Source of the DNA: Mycobacterium sp.
GTDB taxonomy: Bacteria; Actinomycetota; Actinomycetes; Mycobacteriales; Mycobacteriaceae
Assembly: GCA_025965815.1 (NCBI GenBank)
Contig: JAOPWF010000833.1
Span: 1-5,261, forward strand
Reading direction: 5' to 3'
DNA length: 5,261 bases
The position numbers and the translations under genes are program-made. Shown one piece after another: positions 1 to 5,011 of this stretch; position 1 is the stretch's first letter; every line of letters starts with the position of its first letter. Under the pieces are notes generated by a model, which searched no databases, was not told the origin of the DNA, and worked only from the letters and a program-made list of their open reading frames with translations.

Positions 1-2
1 CT

Positions 3-323
3 TCGAGAATTGCTTCAGATGCCGATCTTGTTCTCACCATGACGAGGGCACATCGCGATGCAGTTCTGGAACTTGCCCCGCACCGTCTTCACCGAACCTT
101 CACACTGAGCGAAGCCTCCCGACTCGCCTCAGAGTACGACGCACGTACTGTCGCGGACCTCGCAGCAGTCCGCCCGCACTTGGCCGCGCACGACCTATCG
201 GACATTCCCGACCCGATTGGTCAAAGCGCGGAACACTTTGCGATGGTTGGTTCACAGATTGCCGACCTCTTGCCGCCGATACTCGAGCTTTGCCGGCATA
301 CTGCCGCTCCCGCGGCCGATTAG
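3..323 (+). CDS. Low-molecular-weight protein tyrosine phosphatase, C-terminal part (5' end outside window)
   Basis: This is the end of a cytoplasmic phosphatase that removes phosphate from tyrosine (or arginine) residues, the Wzb/PtpA type. The frame is open from the first bases of the window (...ADLVLTMTRAHRDAVLEL), so the ATG at 39 is internal and about 107 residues are visible. The ADLVLTMTRAHR stretch is the conserved core strand and helix of the fold. DIPDPIGQ, with its Asp codon at 210-212, is the family's DPxG motif carrying the general-acid aspartate. The N-terminal CX5R phosphate loop lies outside the window, so catalytic competence cannot be judged. The stop is TAG at 321-323. The next gene, 384 bases downstream on the same strand, is a lipid-linked sugar-phosphate transferase, which suggests a role in exopolysaccharide or surface-glycan control. 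Family assignment is firm; substrate and pathway are inferred. Confidence 0.85.
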   Translation, partial: SRIASDADLVLTMTRAHRDAVLELAPHRLHRTFTLSEASRLASEYDARTVADLAAVRPHLAAHDLSDIPDPIGQSAEHFAMVGSQIADLLPPILELCRHTAAPAAD

Positions 324-339
324 CCTCCGCATGAATGGT

Positions 340-365
340 GTTTGCTCGAATAAGCTGTAGCAAAC
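340..365. repeat. Inverted repeat downstream of the phosphatase gene
   Basis: GTTTGCT (340-346) and AGCAAAC (359-365) form a perfect 7-bp inverted repeat around a 12-base spacer, starting 16 bases after the phosphatase stop. No T-run follows and the stem is AT-rich by local standards. It could be a weak terminator hairpin or a protein-binding operator; the sequence does not decide. Confidence 0.4.
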
Positions 366-379
366 GCTCATCAAGTCCG

Positions 380-523
380 TCAGGTGCTAGCGCACGCGCT
401 GGGGACAGTGAGATGCGTCACGTCGCCATTCGTGGCCCTGTCAACGCCAACGCCCTCGAGCTTGGAAGTGTTATCGCCCAACCCATCCATGTCCTCCGGC
501 ACGTCATCCATGTCTCCCGGCAC
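380..523 (-). CDS. Possible small ORF, 47 codons, acidic, unknown function
   Basis: From a GTG at 521-523 the minus strand reads 47 codons to TGA at 380-382. The frame stays open upstream to a TAA at 584-586. The product starts VPGDMDDVPEDMDG and is acidic in its first part; third positions are mostly G or C, as in real genes here. A 21-bp tandem duplication encodes two 7-residue units in this frame (VPGDMDD, VPEDMDG). Against it: there is no convincing ribosome binding site, the start is uncertain, and I recognise no family. It may instead be a remnant of a longer gene or chance. Confidence 0.2.
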   Translation of the reverse strand: MPGDMDDVPEDMDGLGDNTSKLEGVGVDRATNGDVTHLTVPSACAST

Positions 524-525
524 GG
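484..525. repeat. 21-bp tandem duplication (two copies)
   Basis: Units 484-504 and 505-525 both begin CATCCATGTC and match at 18 of 21 positions. The differences are a CT/TC swap at unit positions 11-12 and the last base. There are only two copies. The unit is seven codons long, so any overlapping reading frame is kept. This is directly visible; function is unknown. Confidence 0.75.
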
Positions 526-592
526 TGGCGGCCAGCGCGGACGGTGCAGCAGGCCGCCGAAGCTCCGGCTCGATGCCGATTTGTTACGTTCC

Positions 593-610
593 CGAGCGAA
601 GACGCGCTCG
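593..610. repeat. Perfect 6-bp hairpin just upstream of a promoter
   Basis: CGAGCG (593-598) and CGCTCG (605-610) pair perfectly around the 6-base loop AAGACG. The right arm ends two bases before the proposed -35 box at 613. It could insulate the transferase promoter as a short terminator, or serve as an operator touching the promoter. No T-run follows. Confidence 0.35.
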
Positions 611-612
611 CC

Positions 613-641
613 TTGAGATGATTGCTGCGGCTGGATAGAGT
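613..641 (+). promoter_or_regulatory. Candidate sigma-A-type promoter for the glycosyl phosphotransferase gene
   Basis: TTGAGA at 613-618 is separated by exactly 17 bases from TAGAGT at 636-641. TAGAGT fits the TANNNT pattern common in mycobacterial -10 elements, and TTGAGA matches four of six bases of the TTGACA box. Transcription would start near 648, about 28 bases before the first ATG of the duplicated start region and 60 bases before the gene start at 708. This would make the transferase independent of the upstream phosphatase gene. Assigned by consensus only. Confidence 0.5.
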
Positions 642-664
642 TCCAGCTGAGAAATTGGATGTCT

Positions 665-727
665 GGGGGGGACGGATGACGGCAGTAGACGAGCGTCCGG
701 GGGAAAAATGACGGCGGTAAACGATCG
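665..727 (+). repeat. 32-bp duplication of the translation start region
   Basis: The region around ATG 676 and that around ATG 708 are near copies offset by 32 bases. From the ATG, 17 of 20 bases match, and both copies are preceded by a G-run (seven Gs at 665-671, five at 699-703). The result is two tandem ribosome-binding-site and start-codon units encoding MTAVDER and MTAVNDR. Because 32 is not a multiple of three, the copies are in different frames. Confidence 0.75.
676..711 (+). CDS. Possible 11-codon leader peptide overlapping the transferase start
   Basis: ATG at 676 follows a seven-G run and opens a frame of 11 codons, MTAVDERPGEK, ending in TGA at 709-711. That stop overlaps the transferase ATG at 708-710 as ATGA, the classic arrangement for translational coupling. 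The peptide nearly repeats the transferase N-terminus, so it most likely arose by the 32-bp duplication. It could be translated and feed ribosomes to the main gene, or be an accident. One extra base in the G5A5 run before 708 would fuse it in frame to the transferase. Confidence 0.35.
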   Translation: MTAVDERPGEK

Positions 728-2198
728 GCTGGACGTTGCAGCCGACATCCTTCCGATACCGGCCAAGGTTCCGGCATGGCAGCGGGGGTATGCGCGCCGG
801 CTCGAGGCGATCGACAGGGTCGGTGTGGTCTTGGCAATCGGCCTCGCGCACTGGCTGCGCTTCGGCGCGCTGCCGGGTACGGCGCGTACGCACCACTACA
901 TCGACTACACCGTGGTGTCGAGCGCCATCGCCGTCATCTGGTTGCTCGCGCTGTCGATCAACCATTCCCGCTCGCCGCGCGTCATCGGCTCCGGCGCAGA
1001 GGAGTACCGGCGCGTTTTGCTGGCCACCCTCTCGGTCTTCGGCGGCGCTGCGATCATCTCGATGCTGTTCAAGCTCGAGATCGCGCGCGGCTATCTCATG
1101 ATCGCGTTGCCCTCGGGCATTGTGCTGTTAATCCTGTTCCGATGGGTCGCGCGCCGCGTGGTCGTCAGGGCGCGTCACAAGCATGGCCGCTGCATCACGC
1201 GTGTTCTGGTCGTCGGTAATGCCTCGGCGGTGCGTGACCTCACCAAATCTCTTGCCCGGGAGCCAAAATCCGAGTACGAGGTGGTCGGCGCCTGCATTTC
1301 CGGCCCGGTCATCCGGACCGAGCTCGACGTCCCAGGCGTCGGGGCGATACCCACCTTCGGCGACGAGTCAAACGTCGTCGGCGCCGTGACTGCCACCAAC
1401 AGCCACGCCGTGGCAGTAACGGCTACCGAGCGGCTCGACGGTCGCGGAATCCGAGACCTGTCGTGGGAGCTGGAGAAGCTCGACGTCGACCTGCTTGTCT
1501 CGCCGGGTGTCGTTGACGTCGCCGGACCCCGCCTCCAGATGCGCCCGGTTGCCGGCTTGCCGTTGATCCATGTGGAGAAACCGCAATACAACGGCGCCAA
1601 GCGGTTTGAGAAGCGGTTGTTCGACGTCGTGTTCTCGAGCATGGTTCTGCTTTGTGGACTCCCCGCACTACTCGCCGTCGCCGTTGCGATCAAGCTCACC
1701 AGCAAGGGGCCGATCTTCTACCGCTCCGAGCGCATCGGTCTCGACGGCCAGGCCTTCGAGATGATCAAGTTCCGCACCATGGTCGATGATGCCGATGCCC
1801 TAGTGGACAAACTTGCCGCCCTGAACGAGTGCGACGGCGGGGTGCTGTTCAAGATGCGTAGCGACCCCAGGGTGACACCGGTCGGTCGATTCCTGCGCAA
1901 GCACAGCATCGACGAGCTGCCCCAGTTCATCAACGTCCTCAAGCGCGACATGAGCGTCGTCGGGCCCCGTCCGCCGCTGGCGTCCGAGGTCAAGACTTAC
2001 GACGACTACGCCAAGCGCCGGCTGCTCGTGAGTCCCGGTATCACCGGTCTGTGGCAGGTCAGCGGACGCTCGGACCTGTCCTGGGAGGACTCGGTTCGGC
2101 TCGACCTGTTCTACGTCGAGAACTGGTCGATGATCGCCGACCTGCTGATCGCCGTGAAGACGGTCAAAGCGGTGCTCAGTCACTCGGGCGCATACTGA
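708..2198 (+). CDS. Exopolysaccharide polyprenyl-phosphate glycosyl-1-phosphate transferase (WcaJ/WbaP type)
   Basis: This membrane enzyme transfers a sugar-1-phosphate from a nucleotide sugar to a polyprenyl phosphate carrier on the inner membrane face, the first step of building an exopolysaccharide or similar glycan. At 496 residues it has the family's normal length. Four hydrophobic segments lie near residues 34-52, 66-84, 104-122 and 127-145. A Rossmann-like CoA-binding-type domain begins at RVLVVGNAS (about 165). The catalytic sugar-transferase domain runs from about 300 to the end. It contains KRLFD, a membrane helix at 306-331, GPIFYRSERIG, FKMRSDPRVT, SIDELPQ with the Asp402-Glu403 catalytic pair, VVGPRPPL (417-424) and SPGITGLWQVSGRS. 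The frame has a stop at 648 and no ATG, GTG or TTG before 708, so the start is fixed; GGGGGAAAA precedes it. It probably has its own promoter at 613-641 and ends in a hairpin. The sugar used cannot be read from the sequence. Confidence 0.93.
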   Translation: MTAVNDRLDVAADILPIPAKVPAWQRGYARRLEAIDRVGVVLAIGLAHWLRFGALPGTARTHHYIDYTVVSSAIAVIWLLALSINHSRSPRVIGSGAEEYRRVLLATLSVFGGAAIISMLFKLEIARGYLMIALPSGIVLLILFRWVARRVVVRARHKHGRCITRVLVVGNASAVRDLTKSLAREPKSEYEVVGACISGPVIRTELDVPGVGAIPTFGDESNVVGAVTATNSHAVAVTATERLDGRGIRDLSWELEKLDVDLLVSPGVVDVAGPRLQMRPVAGLPLIHVEKPQYNGAKRFEKRLFDVVFSSMVLLCGLPALLAVAVAIKLTSKGPIFYRSERIGLDGQAFEMIKFRTMVDDADALVDKLAALNECDGGVLFKMRSDPRVTPVGRFLRKHSIDELPQFINVLKRDMSVVGPRPPLASEVKTYDDYAKRRLLVSPGITGLWQVSGRSDLSWEDSVRLDLFYVENWSMIADLLIAVKTVKAVLSHSGAY

Positions 2199-2241
2199 GC
2201 CGGCCAACAACGAGCGTGCTATTTCACGCTCGCGCCGGCTC
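2197..2241 (+). terminator. Two-tier hairpin terminator overlapping the transferase stop codon
   Basis: An inner perfect 8-bp stem, CGAGCGTG (2211-2218) with CACGCTCG (2225-2232), encloses the loop CTATTT. An outer perfect 8-bp stem, GAGCCGGC (2197-2204) with GCCGGCTC (2234-2241), wraps it with an asymmetric internal loop (CAACAA on one side, one C on the other). The outer left arm contains the last two bases of the TGA stop (2196-2198). There is no T-run; mycobacterial terminators often lack one. With 16 G/C-rich pairs it is the strongest secondary structure I see in the window. It should end transcription from the left and could also act on transcripts from the right. Confidence 0.75.
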
Positions 2242-2467
2242 GGCATGAGTTGATCTCGACCCCATTCTCCATCGACAGGGGATGGCTTCGGCCCGTCTCT
2301 CGACAAAGCAGCGAGCTGTGGGCCGCGACCCAGACGTCAGCCCCTAGAGCGTCGGCCAGCATCCGCGGATACGCCCGCAGCAGGTCTCGGATTTGCGGCT
2401 CGACAGCATCGACCTTCGACCCGCGAGCCGGTCGTTGATACTTCAGAAATTCCCCTAGGCACGCCAA
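2219..2467 (-). pseudogene. Possible IS21-family transposase (IstA) fragment
   Basis: A TTG at 2465-2467 opens an 82-codon minus-strand frame. Its first third contains YQRPARGSKVDAVEP followed by QIRDLLRAYPRM. This resembles, from memory, the region after the N-terminal helix-turn-helix in IS21-type IstA proteins, where a basic RPxxGSKvD segment is followed by IxELLxxYPxMPA. After YPRM the similarity fades, the expected continuation is missing, and there is no RNase H-like DDE domain, which needs several hundred further residues. The frame runs into the transferase terminator hairpin, which argues against a functional gene. If correct, it is a decayed insertion-sequence scar between two accessory genes. 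A small unrelated ORF is the alternative. Confidence 0.35.
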
Positions 2468-2498
2468 CGCCTTTCACGCATGACGCAGGTTACGGGAT
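2245..2498. other. Gene-free stretch between the transferase terminator and the dipeptidase
   Basis: About 250 bases carry no intact gene. The only notable content is a short minus-strand reading frame with possible IS21-transposase resemblance (separate entry). I see no tRNA-like structure, no clear terminal inverted repeats and no direct target duplication. The last part, 2468-2498, abuts the stop codon of the dipeptidase gene and shows no obvious hairpin terminator. Confidence 0.5.
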
Positions 2499-3164
2499 TT
2501 AGCCGAGTGCAACGTCGAGAATTGGGCGGGGCTCGGCCGCACCTGGCCCGTCGAAGTGCCACCATTCCCCCGAGTACACCCGGAAACCGCCTGCCTCCAT
2601 CGCATTGCGCAGCAGTGCGCGATTGGCCTGCTGTTGCGGTGTCACGCCTTCGGTGGCATAGGCGTGACTGCGCGGCGAAAAGTCATCGAAGTCGGTACCC
2701 ATGTCGAGGCCCGCGATGCTGACGTCCACCGACCGACCCGATTCGTGACTGCGCGCATACTCGGTGGGCCGTGCCACCCAGTTCGGGTTCGGCACCGCCT
2801 CGAACATCCTGACCTGGACGTCGTGTGGCCGGTAGCAGTCCCAGAAGACGAGCGTATTGCCCTGTGCCCGTAACTGATTCGCTGCGACGGCCAGCCCGGG
2901 TGCGAGTGATTCGTGCACCAGACAACGCGCATCCGCGGGGTACAACTGCAGGCCGACGAAGTTGGTGGTCATCGCGTAGCGCAGGTCTATGATCGCGTCG
3001 GGCACGACCGAGCGCACGTCCATCAGGCCTGCCGCGCGGGCCTCGGGCGAGACCGGCGGTGGTTCAGCGGCAGCCGAGGGAACGTTGATCATCGCGGCGG
3101 ACAATACGCCGAGAACCGCCAGGATCCACCTGCTGCGCGCGGTCACCCGAAAAGTGTGCAACAC
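2499..3164 (-). CDS. Secreted D-alanyl-D-alanine dipeptidase, VanX/DdpX type (peptidase M15D)
   Basis: This zinc peptidase hydrolyses the D-Ala-D-Ala dipeptide; it is secreted, so it probably acts on cell-wall-derived material. The protein has 221 residues from a GTG start. Residues 1-33 form an export signal: basic start (TARSR), hydrophobic core ILAVLGVLSAAMI, and SAAA before EPPP as the likely cleavage site. The mature part keeps the VanX motifs. FWDCYRP (107-113) carries the conserved Arg112. SHESGRSVD (139-147) gives zinc ligands His140 and Asp147. EWWHFD (200-205) gives catalytic Glu200 and zinc ligand His203. No vanH, vanA or vanR/S-like gene is near, so a recycling or nutrient role is more likely than glycopeptide resistance. 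No clear Shine-Dalgarno precedes the GTG; another GTG six codons in (3144-3146) is possible. It is divergent from the EEP gene across about 82 bases. Confidence 0.9.
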   Translation of the reverse strand: MLHTFRVTARSRWILAVLGVLSAAMINVPSAAAEPPPVSPEARAAGLMDVRSVVPDAIIDLRYAMTTNFVGLQLYPADARCLVHESLAPGLAVAANQLRAQGNTLVFWDCYRPHDVQVRMFEAVPNPNWVARPTEYARSHESGRSVDVSIAGLDMGTDFDDFSPRSHAYATEGVTPQQQANRALLRNAMEAGGFRVYSGEWWHFDGPGAAEPRPILDVALG

Positions 3165-3234
3165 GTGCGGCGGTCGACGCAGGGATACTCGTGGTTAGCG
3201 CGCCGCCAGTGCAACCAACGGCGACGAGTTCACC

Positions 3235-3249
3235 GAAGGAGCATCCCTG
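3235..3249 (+). promoter_or_regulatory. Strong ribosome binding site placing the EEP start at CTG 3247
   Basis: GAAGGAG at 3235-3241 is a near-perfect Shine-Dalgarno sequence. Five bases (CATCC) separate it from a CTG at 3247-3249 in the frame of the downstream gene. No ATG, GTG or TTG occurs in that frame between the TAG at 3196-3198 and TTG 3292, and TTG 3292 has no such site before it. The binding site therefore decides for CTG. Confidence 0.65.
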
Positions 3250-4224
3250 AGTACCGCACGCCGAGTCGCGAGCATCGTCATCGGCGTTGGGTTGCTGGCG
3301 GTGGCAACGGGCGCGTTCGCCGCACGTTATGTGCCGATCCCCGACCACCGCACGCTGTTCGTAGTGATCGCCTCGCCGTATCTCATGCTTGCCGCCCCAG
3401 TGGCGATCCTGGTACTCCTATGGGGACGCCGGTGGCTCGTGGCAGCGGCGGCGGCCCTCCTATCGGTGGCGCTGATCGTGCCGCAGGTGCCGTGGTACGT
3501 GGCGGCGAGTCCGGAGCCCGGCGGGGTCCTCCTCCGCACGATGACGATCAACATGTTGTTCGGACGCGCCGATCCATCGTCGTTGGCCCGGGTGGCCGCC
3601 GAGCAGGCCGACGTCGTCATGGTCCAGGAACTCACGCCGGAGGCGGCGAAGGGGCTGGCCGCTGCCGGCATCGAGAAGACCTTCCCGCACAAGGCACTCG
3701 ACGCGCGCGCAGGGGCGGCGGGGGTCGGCGTATACAGTCGGCATCCGATCACGGACGTCGACAGTATCGGCGGCTACGCGCTGGCCATGGTCAGCACGCG
3801 CATCCGCATCGATGGTGTCGCCGGCGACACCTCGGTCGTGTCAGTGCACCTCGCCGCACCGTGGCCGGAACCGATCGACGGCTGGCATCGCGACGTCGCG
3901 CGGCTCCCTGGCACGCTCTCGGATCTGGCGGCGAAGTCCGCCGGCGCACCGATCGTCGTTGGAGGGGACTTCAACTCCACCATCGACATGCGGCCGTTCC
4001 GGGAGCTGGTGACCGACGGCTACCGCGACGCCGCCGAACAGGCCGGCGCCGGCCGCGAACTCACCTATCCCGCCAATCGCCGGATCCCGCCGTTCATGGG
4101 CATCGACCACGTCCTGACCCGCGACTGCACCGCCGTGTCGTCTCACACCGTGGACATTCCGCGGACCGACCATCGCGCAGGGCTCGCAGCGGTGATGTTG
4201 CCGCGGGACGGCTCCGACACCTGA
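3247..4224 (+). CDS. Membrane-anchored endonuclease/exonuclease/phosphatase (EEP) family protein
   Basis: The C-terminal two thirds form the EEP fold, a metal-dependent phosphodiesterase or phosphatase scaffold shared by DNase I, sphingomyelinases and inositol phosphatases. From CTG 3247 the protein has 325 residues, with three hydrophobic segments near 7-27, 38-59 and 63-81. STARR before the first and GRRW between the second and third predict that the domain faces outwards. Catalytic landmarks in this numbering: Asn102 (TINMLFG), Glu128 (VVMVQELTPE), YSRHP, His201 (VVSVHLAAP), Asp241 and Asn243 (VVGGDFNS), Asp287-His288 (GIDHVL) and Asp308-His309 (RTDHRAG). All expected residues are present, so it is probably active. 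A TTG start at 3292 would give 310 residues but cut into the first membrane helix and lacks a binding site. The gene converges on rplA, with 14 bases between stops. The substrate is unknown and could be phospholipid, nucleic acid or a phosphorylated sugar. Confidence 0.88.
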   Translation: MSTARRVASIVIGVGLLAVATGAFAARYVPIPDHRTLFVVIASPYLMLAAPVAILVLLWGRRWLVAAAAALLSVALIVPQVPWYVAASPEPGGVLLRTMTINMLFGRADPSSLARVAAEQADVVMVQELTPEAAKGLAAAGIEKTFPHKALDARAGAAGVGVYSRHPITDVDSIGGYALAMVSTRIRIDGVAGDTSVVSVHLAAPWPEPIDGWHRDVARLPGTLSDLAAKSAGAPIVVGGDFNSTIDMRPFRELVTDGYRDAAEQAGAGRELTYPANRRIPPFMGIDHVLTRDCTAVSSHTVDIPRTDHRAGLAAVMLPRDGSDT

Positions 4225-4227
4225 ACG

Positions 4228-4249
4228 CCGAAGGTGACTTACGCCTCGG
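4228..4249. terminator. Weak bidirectional hairpin between convergent genes
   Basis: CCGAAGG (4228-4234) can pair with CCTCGG (4244-4249) as a 6-bp stem with one bulged A and a 9-base loop. It sits 3 bases after the EEP stop and contains the rplA stop (4239-4241). It is the only hairpin I see in the 14-base gap between the convergent genes and could serve both directions. There is no T-run and the stem is short, so support is modest. Confidence 0.3.
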
Positions 4250-4946
4250 TGAAGTTGCGAGTAACCGCCGGATCGACGGGGATGCCGGGGCCGGTCGTAG
4301 TGGAGACCACGATCTTCTTCAGGTAGCGGCCCTTCGACGACGACGGCTTGGCGCGCAGGATCTCCTCCAGCGCGGCGCCGTAGTTCTCGGTCAGGCGCGT
4401 CTCGTCGAACGACGCCTTGCCGATGATGAAGTGCAGGTTGGCCTGCTTGTCGACGCGGAAGTTGATCTTGCCGCCCTTGATGTCGGTGACGGCCTTGGCC
4501 ACATCGGCGGTGACGGTGCCGGTCTTCGGGTTCGGCATCAGGCCACGCGGGCCCAGGATGCGGGCGATCCGGCCGACCTTGGCCATCTGGTCCGGGGTGG
4601 CGATCGCGGCGTCGAAGTCCAGCCAGCCGCCCTGGATCCGCTCGAGCAGGTCGTCGCTGCCGACCTCGTCGGCGCCGGCCGCGACGGCCTGCTCGGCCTT
4701 GTCGCCCACCGCGAACACGATCACGCGGGCGGTCTTGCCGGTGCCGTGCGGCAGGTTGACGGTGCCACGCACCATCTGGTCGGCCTTACGCGGGTCGACG
4801 CCCAGCCGGATGGCGACCTCGACGCTGGCGTCCATCTTCTTCGACGACGTCTCCTTGGCGAGCTTCGCCGCTTCCAGAGGGGTGTAGAGGTTGTTGCGGT
4901 CCACCTTCTCGGCGGCCGCGCGATACGCCTTGCTGTTCTTGCTCAT
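4239..4946 (-). CDS. rplA: 50S ribosomal protein L1
   Basis: L1 binds helices 76-78 of 23S rRNA, forms the mobile L1 stalk that helps release deacylated tRNA from the E site, and in many bacteria represses its own operon mRNA. The 235-residue protein begins [20 protein letters not shown], the mycobacterial N-terminus and length as I remember them. Conserved blocks include [20 protein letters not shown] (45-64), [29 protein letters not shown], the signature [20 protein letters not shown] (130-149), [17 protein letters not shown], and [10 protein letters not shown] near the end. The frame continues upstream to an ATG at 5004-5006, but that would add 20 unrelated residues; ATG 4944-4946, preceded by GGAATCC, is the right start. 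It follows rplK by 65 bases on the same strand and is surely co-transcribed with it. Confidence 0.98.
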   Translation of the reverse strand: MSKNSKAYRAAAEKVDRNNLYTPLEAAKLAKETSSKKMDASVEVAIRLGVDPRKADQMVRGTVNLPHGTGKTARVIVFAVGDKAEQAVAAGADEVGSDDLLERIQGGWLDFDAAIATPDQMAKVGRIARILGPRGLMPNPKTGTVTADVAKAVTDIKGGKINFRVDKQANLHFIIGKASFDETRLTENYGAALEEILRAKPSSSKGRYLKKIVVSTTTGPGIPVDPAVTRNFTEA

Positions 4947-4979
4947 TGGATTCCAATCAGTTCGGTGGTTGTGGTTGGC

Positions 4980-4995
4980 GGGCCGAAGCGGGCCC
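4980..4995 (-). promoter_or_regulatory. GC-only hairpin in the rplK-rplA spacer
   Basis: GGGCC (4980-4984) pairs perfectly with GGCCC (4991-4995) around the 6-base loop GAAGCG, read on the plus strand. It lies in the 65-base spacer between rplK and rplA, about 34 bases before the rplA start. L1 is known to bind structured mRNA of its own operon in other bacteria, so this could be a control element, a weak attenuator, or a simple spacer fold. I see no clear copy of the 23S rRNA L1-binding motif. Confidence 0.3.
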
Positions 4996-5011
4996 TCCCA
5001 CGGCATTACGG

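Noticed and set aside
335..638. Two overlapping plus-strand frames (335-616 and 384-638) in the gap before the transferase.
   Set aside because: No ribosome binding sites, noise-like composition, mutual overlap, and they run into the hairpin and promoter region.
504..965. A 153-codon minus-strand frame over the transferase start.
   Set aside because: It crosses the proposed promoter and transferase start in antisense, has low-complexity arginine-rich composition and resembles no family.
1800..2306. A 168-codon minus-strand frame over the transferase 3' end.
   Set aside because: It is antisense to the conserved catalytic domain and passes through the terminator hairpin; its length follows from codon bias on the other strand.
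2499..3164. Glycopeptide-resistance operon suggested by the VanX-like protein.
   Set aside because: No vanH, vanA ligase or vanR/S-like gene is in the window, and the protein is secreted, unlike the cytoplasmic VanX of resistance operons.
4947..5006. A 20-codon N-terminal extension of L1 from ATG 5004-5006.
   Set aside because: L1 begins [11 protein letters not shown] at 4946 with the expected 235-residue length; the extension is unrelated spacer sequence.
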